Source: Bacteroidales bacterium | GTDB lineage: Bacteria > Bacteroidota > Bacteroidia > Bacteroidales > F082 | Assembly: GCA_016285355.1 (NCBI GenBank) | Contig: JAEEQP010000052.1 | Coordinates: 1-26,596, forward strand | Direction: 5' to 3' | Length of the DNA stretch: 26,596 nucleotides | The notes under the pieces: model-generated | What the model was told of the DNA's origin: nothing | Seen by the model: only the letters and a program-made list of their open reading frames with translations | The model's database searches: none | Made by a program: the position numbers and the translations under genes | In this document: in pieces, positions 22,260-26,596 of the stretch | Numbering within the stretch: position 1 is the first letter of the stretch | How the letters are laid out: each line of letters starts with the position of its first letter

Positions 22260-24104
22260 TTATTCCACCGTAACCGATTTGGCCAAATTACGAGGCTGGT
22301 CCACATTGCAGCCACGCATCACCGCGATATGGTAAGCCAGAATCTGCAACGGCACCGTTGCCAGCAAAGGCGAATAGAGGCATTCCGTTTCTGGAATCTC
22401 GATGACATAATCCGCCATCTTGCGTGCCAGAACATCCTTTTCGCTTACCACTGCGATAATCTTGCCGTCACGTGCTTTCACCTCTTGGATATTGCTGAGC
22501 ACCTTTTCGTAAGTACTATGGTTGGTAGCCACAAAAACAACAGGCATATCCTTGTCAATCAAAGCGATAGGACCGTGTTTCATTTCGGCAGCAGGATAGC
22601 CTTCGGCGTGGATGTAAGAGATTTCCTTCAGCTTCAAGGCACCTTCAAGGGCGACAGGATAGTTCTGCAAACGGCCAAGATACAGCATGTTGCGCACATC
22701 CTTGTATTTCGCCGCGATGTCCTTCACGTGGCCGCTATGGTCAAGGGTCCATTGAATCTTTTCGGGAATGCGATCAAGCTCTTGGATAAACGCAAGGCGT
22801 TCCTCGTCTTTCATCGAGCCTTTCAACTCGGCCAAACGCAAAGCCAACATGGTCATCACCGTGACTTGCGAAGTGAAAGCCTTGGTAGAAGCCACACCGA
22901 TTTCCGGACCAGCGTGCGTGTAGACACCTGCATCCGTAGCTCTCGAAATGGAGGAGCCGATGACATTACAAATGCCCAACACCACAGCACCTTTTTCTTT
23001 TGCCAACTGGATGGCGGCCAAGGTATCGGCGGTCTCGCCCGACTGCGACACGGCAATCACCACATCGTGAGGCGTAATCACAGGGTTGCGGTAACGGAAC
23101 TCCGAAGCATATTCCACTTTAACCGGAATCTTGGCCAAGTTCTCAATGAGATAGCTGCCCACCAAACTGGCATGCCACGACGTGCCGCAAGCGACGAACA
23201 CAATATTATCGGCATACAAAAGTTGCTTCTCGTATTTCATAATGCCACCCAAATGCACGGTATTGTGTTCCGGGAGCAAACGTCCACGCATGGTGTCGCG
23301 CACAATGGCGGGCTGTTCGTAAATTTCCTTCATCATGAAATGGTCGAAGCCAGCCTTTTCGATGCTATCGAGGTTCATCTTCAGCTCTTGAACGTAGGGA
23401 ATAGCCTCCACATCCTGTATCGTCTTGATATGCAGTTCCTCGCCCAACTTGATTCTTACCACTTGTTCATCCTCAAGGTAAACCACCTTCTGGGTACGGC
23501 CCACGATAGGCGTGGCATCAGAGGCAATGAAATACTCGCCCTCGCCAATGCCGATAACCATAGGACTTCCCTTTCGGGCGGCAATTAGCTCGTCAGGATG
23601 ACCTTTTTCCACAATGGCGATGGCGTAGGCACCTACCACGTGGTTCAAGGCAATGCGCACAGCCTCAAACAAGTCCACATGCTCGCTCTGCTGCACATCC
23701 TCGATGAGGTTGGTCAGCACCTCGGTATCGGTGGAAGATTTGAAACTAAAGCCACGCTTTTCCAATTCCTTACGTAGGCTCAAATAGTTTTCGATGATGC
23801 CGTTGTGAATCAGGGCGATGTTGCCTGATTGCGAACGATGCGGGTGCGCATTCACCTCATTGGGTTCACCGTGAGTAGCCCAACGTGTGTGTGCGATGCC
23901 AATGTGTCCACTGACATCCTTAGGAGCAGCAAAGGCCACCAAATCGGAGACCTTGCCTTTGGTTTTATAGACATTCAGTTCGTTTTTCTCGTTGAGCAAG
24001 GCGACACCAGCACTGTCGTATCCACGATATTCGAGGCGCTTTAAGCCTTCAATGAGAATCGGATAGGCCTCTTGATGGCCTACATAAGCTACTATTCCAC
24101 ACAT
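22260..24104 (-). CDS. glmS: Glutamine--fructose-6-phosphate aminotransferase (isomerizing)
   Basis: The 614-residue enzyme makes glucosamine 6-phosphate from fructose 6-phosphate and glutamine, the first step to UDP-GlcNAc. After the initiator Met, Cys2 is the glutaminase nucleophile (MCGIVAYVG). LKRLEYRGYDSAG and HTRWATHGEPNEVNAHPH are the conserved glutaminase-domain motifs. Two SIS sugar isomerase domains follow: the first contains CGTSWHA and SQSGETADTL, the second EISYIHAEGYPAAEMKHGP. The end, NVDQPRNLAKSVTVE, is the family's characteristic C-terminus. Length is normal. The leader is short and shows no glmS ribozyme, as expected outside Gram-positive bacteria. It starts 30 bases beyond the start end of the GH16-like gene's partner: its stop lies 30 bases upstream of that gene's ATG on the same strand, so read-through is possible. 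Confidence 0.97.
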   Translation of the reverse strand: MCGIVAYVGHQEAYPILIEGLKRLEYRGYDSAGVALLNEKNELNVYKTKGKVSDLVAFAAPKDVSGHIGIAHTRWATHGEPNEVNAHPHRSQSGNIALIHNGIIENYLSLRKELEKRGFSFKSSTDTEVLTNLIEDVQQSEHVDLFEAVRIALNHVVGAYAIAIVEKGHPDELIAARKGSPMVIGIGEGEYFIASDATPIVGRTQKVVYLEDEQVVRIKLGEELHIKTIQDVEAIPYVQELKMNLDSIEKAGFDHFMMKEIYEQPAIVRDTMRGRLLPEHNTVHLGGIMKYEKQLLYADNIVFVACGTSWHASLVGSYLIENLAKIPVKVEYASEFRYRNPVITPHDVVIAVSQSGETADTLAAIQLAKEKGAVVLGICNVIGSSISRATDAGVYTHAGPEIGVASTKAFTSQVTVMTMLALRLAELKGSMKDEERLAFIQELDRIPEKIQWTLDHSGHVKDIAAKYKDVRNMLYLGRLQNYPVALEGALKLKEISYIHAEGYPAAEMKHGPIALIDKDMPVVFVATNHSTYEKVLSNIQEVKARDGKIIAVVSEKDVLARKMADYVIEIPETECLYSPLLATVPLQILAYHIAVMRGCNVDQPRNLAKSVTVE

Positions 24105-24126
24105 AATTGCGATGTTTTAAAAGGCG

Positions 24127-24134
24127 CAAAAATA
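24127..24134 (-). promoter_or_regulatory. -7 element TATTTTTG for glmS
   Basis: The minus strand reads TATTTTTG followed by CG, 22 bases before the glmS ATG at 24104. The spacing allows a short untranslated leader. Confidence 0.55.
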
Positions 24135-24186
24135 TGTGTTTAGGAAAAACGATGCAAGAATTTTTTGATTTTTTTCAAGTCGGCGT

Positions 24187-24227
24187 TTCGACAGGCTCAA
24201 CGACCTTAGGCCCCTGAGCCTGTCGAA
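24187..24227. repeat. Hairpin repeat TTCGACAGGCTCA...TGAGCCTGTCGAA, possible terminator of the lemA gene
   Basis: Perfect 13-base inverted arms at 24187-24199 and 24215-24227 enclose a 15-base loop. It lies directly behind the LemA gene and ahead of glmS, so it could form a terminator hairpin for the former, although no T-run follows. Sequences of the CCTGAGCCTGTCGAAGGG type recur between genes in many bacterial genomes. A degenerate relative lies at 1945-1993. Confidence 0.8.
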
Positions 24228-24234
24228 GGGCCAT

Positions 24235-24825
24235 TTAATTAAAGAGATCCTTCACATCGGGAGCTTTGTCAGCACCTTCCGAAGCCTCAAAATAAGGTTT
24301 CTTGTCGAAGCCGAACATACCCGCAATGATGTTGGCCGGGAAACGACGCACAGCAGTATTATATTGACGAGCCGTTTCGTTAAACTCTCTACGTGCATTG
24401 GCAATGGCATTTTCGCAACCCTCCAACTGCGACTGCAAGTCAAGATAATTCTGGTTCGCCTTCAAATCGGGATACTGCTCGACAGTGACCAACAAGCGCG
24501 ACAATGCACTAGACATTTGGTCTTGGGCGGCTTGGAAAGCCTTCAAACTCTCCTCGGTCAGGTTGTTGGCATCAAGCGTAACAGAAGTGGCTTTGGCACG
24601 CGCCTCAACCACAGCCGTCAAGGTGCCAGCTTCGTACTCGGCATAGTTTTTCACCGTGGCAACAAGATTAGGAATCAGGTCGGCACGTTTTTGATAGGCC
24701 GTTTGAACATTACCTACAGCTTTTTCGACATTTTCCTGCTTGGTAACCAATCCGTTGTAAACGCCCACGCCCCAAATGACGCCCAATACAACAAGTGCGA
24801 TAATTACGATAAGTCCTTTTTTCAT
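24235..24825 (-). CDS. LemA family membrane protein
   Basis: The 196-residue protein has an N-terminal transmembrane helix (about residues 4-22, LIVIIALVVLGVIWGVGVY) followed by the LemA signature region: YNGLVTKQENVEKAVGNVQ, then YQKRADLIPNLVATVKNYA. The rest is a helical coiled bundle with VEQYPDLKANQNYLDLQ, also typical, and the C-terminal ANIIAGMFGFDKKPYFEA. Length is normal. The function of LemA proteins is not well established; they are thought to be extracytoplasmic helical-bundle proteins. The TPM-domain genes often found beside lemA are not present here. Confidence 0.93.
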   Translation of the reverse strand: MKKGLIVIIALVVLGVIWGVGVYNGLVTKQENVEKAVGNVQTAYQKRADLIPNLVATVKNYAEYEAGTLTAVVEARAKATSVTLDANNLTEESLKAFQAAQDQMSSALSRLLVTVEQYPDLKANQNYLDLQSQLEGCENAIANARREFNETARQYNTAVRRFPANIIAGMFGFDKKPYFEASEGADKAPDVKDLFN

Positions 24826-24874
24826 AGCTGATTATTTTTTATTGGTTTAACATATTTGACTCACAATTGGGCTA

Positions 24875-24882
24875 CAAAAATA
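24875..24882 (-). promoter_or_regulatory. -7 element TATTTTTG for the LemA gene
   Basis: The minus strand reads TATTTTTG, 49 bases before the ATG at 24825. This leaves a short leader rich in A and T. Confidence 0.5.
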
Positions 24883-24942
24883 GGCAGAAACATTGAAGTC
24901 GGGCACATTTTTCGGAAAAAACTTGTATATTGATTTTTTTCT

Positions 24943-24950
24943 TACTTTTG
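24943..24950 (+). promoter_or_regulatory. Upstream -7 element TACTTTTG for the PSP1-gldH operon
   Basis: TACTTTTG followed by C matches TAnnTTTG and lies 30 bases upstream of a second match at 24973-24980, so the operon may have two start sites. Confidence 0.45.
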
Positions 24951-24972
24951 CAGTTTATATTCATTACTATTT

Positions 24973-24980
24973 TATTTTTG
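24973..24980 (+). promoter_or_regulatory. Downstream -7 element TATTTTTG for the PSP1-gldH operon
   Basis: A perfect match ends five bases before the ATG at 24986. It supports that start over an in-frame start at 24893 and again predicts a nearly leaderless mRNA. Confidence 0.5.
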
Positions 24981-24985
24981 CACAA

Positions 24986-26104
24986 ATGACTGAAAATCAA
25001 AATAAAAACAATAATCCTGACTACGAAGCCCAGTTGATGAACCGTGGCTGTCAGCTTTCAACAGAGTATACCACTGGACAAAAAGTGCTTTCATGCGGCC
25101 GTTGCAAACTCAACCAATTCGATTGGCTGAAAGACTACGAAAACCAGGAAGTGAAGGGAAAAGTGTGCTTGGCCGAAGTGCGTTTCAAGAATGACCGCAA
25201 GGACTATTTCACCTATCCCGAAGACCTTGAACTGGAGGTTGGAGAGATGGTCGCGGTAGAAGCCGCCATCGGGCACGACATCGGAATCGTGACGATGTTG
25301 GGCGAAATCGTGAAGCACCAATTGAAACGGAAAAAATACCGCACCCCGATCGCTGAAATGAAGAAAATCTACCGCAGAGCCCGCCCGAATGACGTGGAAA
25401 AATGGCTCGCAGCTATCAAATTGGAGAGCGGCACCTTGTCGCGCACCCGCACCATCGCTGAAAACCTCGGATTGGAAATGAAGCTGAACGATGTGGAGTA
25501 TCAAGGCGACAAGACCAAAGCCATTTTCTATTACACCGCTGATGGTCGCGTCGACTTCCGTGAGCTCATCAAAAAGTTAGCCGAAGAATTCCACATCAGG
25601 ATTGAGATGCGCCAGATTGGTGTGCGTCAGGAGTCGGCCAAATTAGGCGGTATCGGCTCATGTGGCCGTGAATTGTGCTGTGCCTCTTGGATTTGTGACT
25701 TCCAATCCGTGACCACCAACGTGGCTCGCGTTCAACAACTCTCGCCCAATCCGCAAAAGTTGGCCGGACAATGTGGCAAACTGAAATGCTGCCTCAACTT
25801 CGAATATGAAGCCTACGTTGATGCCCTAAAGGCCTTCTCCGACCCCAACATTGTGCTGCATTTCGAAAGCGGCGATGCTGTTCACCAGAAAAACGATGTC
25901 TTCAAAGGTATTATGTGGTATTCCTACACCAACGACAAGGGCAACATCATGGCCATCCCCGTTGACAAGGTGAAGGAAATCATCGCCATGAACAAAAAAG
26001 GACAAAAGCCCAATAAATTGGAGGATTACGCCGTTACCAAGGAAGCCCAAACCAACACCAACGAAGGCTACCGCGAAGCCGACCTCAAGAAAATGAGCGA
26101 CTAA
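24986..26104 (+). CDS. PSP1 C-terminal domain protein (RicT/YaaT-like)
   Basis: The protein has 372 residues from the ATG at 24986. The N-terminus is polar, with CGRCKLNQFDWLKDY. The PSP1 domain (about residues 60-290) includes GSCGRELCCASWICDF with Cys226, 231, 232 and 237, then SPNPQKLAGQCGKLKCCLNFEY with Cys263, 268 and 269. This cysteine set matches the iron-sulfur ligands of Bacillus RicT (YaaT). RicT acts in a complex affecting mRNA maturation and development in Bacillus; in Bacteroidota the role is not known to me. It is followed 12 bases later by gldH, a neighbourhood familiar from Bacteroidota genomes. Confidence 0.92.
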   Translation: MTENQNKNNNPDYEAQLMNRGCQLSTEYTTGQKVLSCGRCKLNQFDWLKDYENQEVKGKVCLAEVRFKNDRKDYFTYPEDLELEVGEMVAVEAAIGHDIGIVTMLGEIVKHQLKRKKYRTPIAEMKKIYRRARPNDVEKWLAAIKLESGTLSRTRTIAENLGLEMKLNDVEYQGDKTKAIFYYTADGRVDFRELIKKLAEEFHIRIEMRQIGVRQESAKLGGIGSCGRELCCASWICDFQSVTTNVARVQQLSPNPQKLAGQCGKLKCCLNFEYEAYVDALKAFSDPNIVLHFESGDAVHQKNDVFKGIMWYSYTNDKGNIMAIPVDKVKEIIAMNKKGQKPNKLEDYAVTKEAQTNTNEGYREADLKKMSD

Positions 26105-26116
26105 CAACCTCAAGCG

Positions 26117-26581
26117 ATGAAGAGAGCAATCAAATATATATTAGCGACTTGCATGATACTCTCGATGGTCTCATGCACCAATGATTCATTCAACCAGCGA
26201 ACGGTGATTCCCGAGGCCGAATGGCATCAGGAAAACCGAATCGCTTTTGATGCCGACATCAATGACACCATCAATGGTTATGTCTTTGGTATTGGTTTGA
26301 GACACCTTGAAAACTACCGTTACAGCAACCTCTTTGTATTCCTCCATACCCGGATGCCCAACGGCAACATCACCCACGACACGATTGAATGTACTTTGGC
26401 CACGCCCGAAGGCCGTTGGATTGGCAAAAGCAGTGGCAGCATGCGCGACTTGACCCTTCCTTTGAACGAAAACCTGCGCTTCCCACTGACGGGTACCTAC
26501 CATTTCGAGATTGAACAAGCCATGCGCGAACCTGTGCTGAAAGGCATTTCCGACATCGGATTATTCATTGAAAAACAATAG
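26117..26581 (+). CDS. gldH: Gliding motility lipoprotein GldH family
   Basis: The 154-residue protein has a lipoprotein signal peptide ending at Cys20 (ILSMVSC). The mature part has the family pattern: a tryptophan after a short linker (EAEWHQENRIAF), then Y-V-F-G-I-G-L-R-H-L-E-N-Y-R-Y-S-N-L-F-V-F, and a C-terminal G-T-Y-H-F-E-I-E-Q-A-M-R strand with LKGISDIGLFIEK. In Flavobacterium, GldH is needed for gliding and linked to T9SS function; homologs also occur in non-gliding Bacteroidales. Its presence agrees with the two T9SS cargo genes at the start of the window. It lies 12 bases after the PSP1 gene in the same operon. Confidence 0.88.
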   Translation: MKRAIKYILATCMILSMVSCTNDSFNQRTVIPEAEWHQENRIAFDADINDTINGYVFGIGLRHLENYRYSNLFVFLHTRMPNGNITHDTIECTLATPEGRWIGKSSGSMRDLTLPLNENLRFPLTGTYHFEIEQAMREPVLKGISDIGLFIEKQ

Positions 26582-26584
26582 TTT

Positions 26585-26596
26585 ATGAGCGATACT
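26585..26596 (+). CDS. Possible start of the next gene (first four codons only)
   Basis: An ATG three bases after the gldH stop is followed by codons for Ser-Asp-Thr and the window ends. The spacing fits a co-transcribed gene. Nothing can be said about the product. Confidence 0.35.

Noticed and set aside
22329..23588. A 419-codon open frame on the plus strand opposite glmS
   Set aside because: It is the shadow of the well-supported glmS gene; its translation is His and Arg rich without domain features and has no promoter-like element.
24105..24126. A glmS ribozyme or riboswitch in front of glmS
   Set aside because: The leader between the promoter element and the ATG is only about 22 bases, far too short for the ribozyme.

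Overview
The window is chromosomal DNA from a member of the Bacteroidota, most probably the order Bacteroidales. The evidence is two secreted proteins with type A T9SS C-terminal sorting domains, a GldH lipoprotein next to a PSP1-domain gene, a peptidase-U32 protein, and Bacteroidota-type -7 promoter elements (TAnnTTTG, usually TATTTTTG) in front of most transcription units. Genus cannot be decided from the sequence alone.

Layout. 1-2025: the tail of one T9SS cargo protein and a complete second one, overlapping by 4 bases. 2050-3717: a membrane-spanning TPR regulator with a cytoplasmic helix-turn-helix. 3707-5578 (minus): a U32-family protein whose gene carries several short palindromic repeats in frame. 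5669-22229: the heart of the window, a roughly 16.5-kb locus of two MBOAT acyltransferases (AlgI/DltB type), seven paralogous membrane-anchored SGNH-like proteins (AlgJ/AlgX or 'DHHW' type) and one membrane-anchored GH16-like glycanase. 22260-24104 (minus): glmS. 24235-24825 (minus): a LemA protein. 24986-26581: a PSP1-domain gene and gldH. The first 12 bases of a possible next gene follow.

How it fits together (inference). In alginate and similar systems an MBOAT protein moves acetyl groups across the inner membrane and periplasmic SGNH proteins transfer them to a polysaccharide. Here two MBOATs are surrounded by seven SGNH-like partners, in the order A-MBOAT1-B / MBOAT2-C-D-E / F (reversed) / G, followed by the GH16-like protein. 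All seven SGNH proteins and the GH16-like protein carry one to three copies of a roughly 40-residue helical-looking module that I do not recognise from a named family, with a pattern like I(R/K)-x-x-P-x-W-x3-I-x2-KA-x3-G-x7-L-x3-A-x-Y/W. This shared module ties the glycanase to the acylation proteins and is the best candidate for something undescribed. Only SGNH protein G keeps the Asp of the D-x-H-W motif used for catalysis in AlgJ/AlgX; the other six have Gly or Ser there but keep the His and the G-x-S serine. No glycosyltransferase or polymerase lies in the window, so the glycan substrate is unknown.

The window also holds at least four kinds of short palindromic repeat, several of them inside coding sequences and in a frame that keeps the gene open. 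No rRNA, tRNA, CRISPR array, transposase or prophage gene was seen. No gap between genes exceeds about 160 bases.
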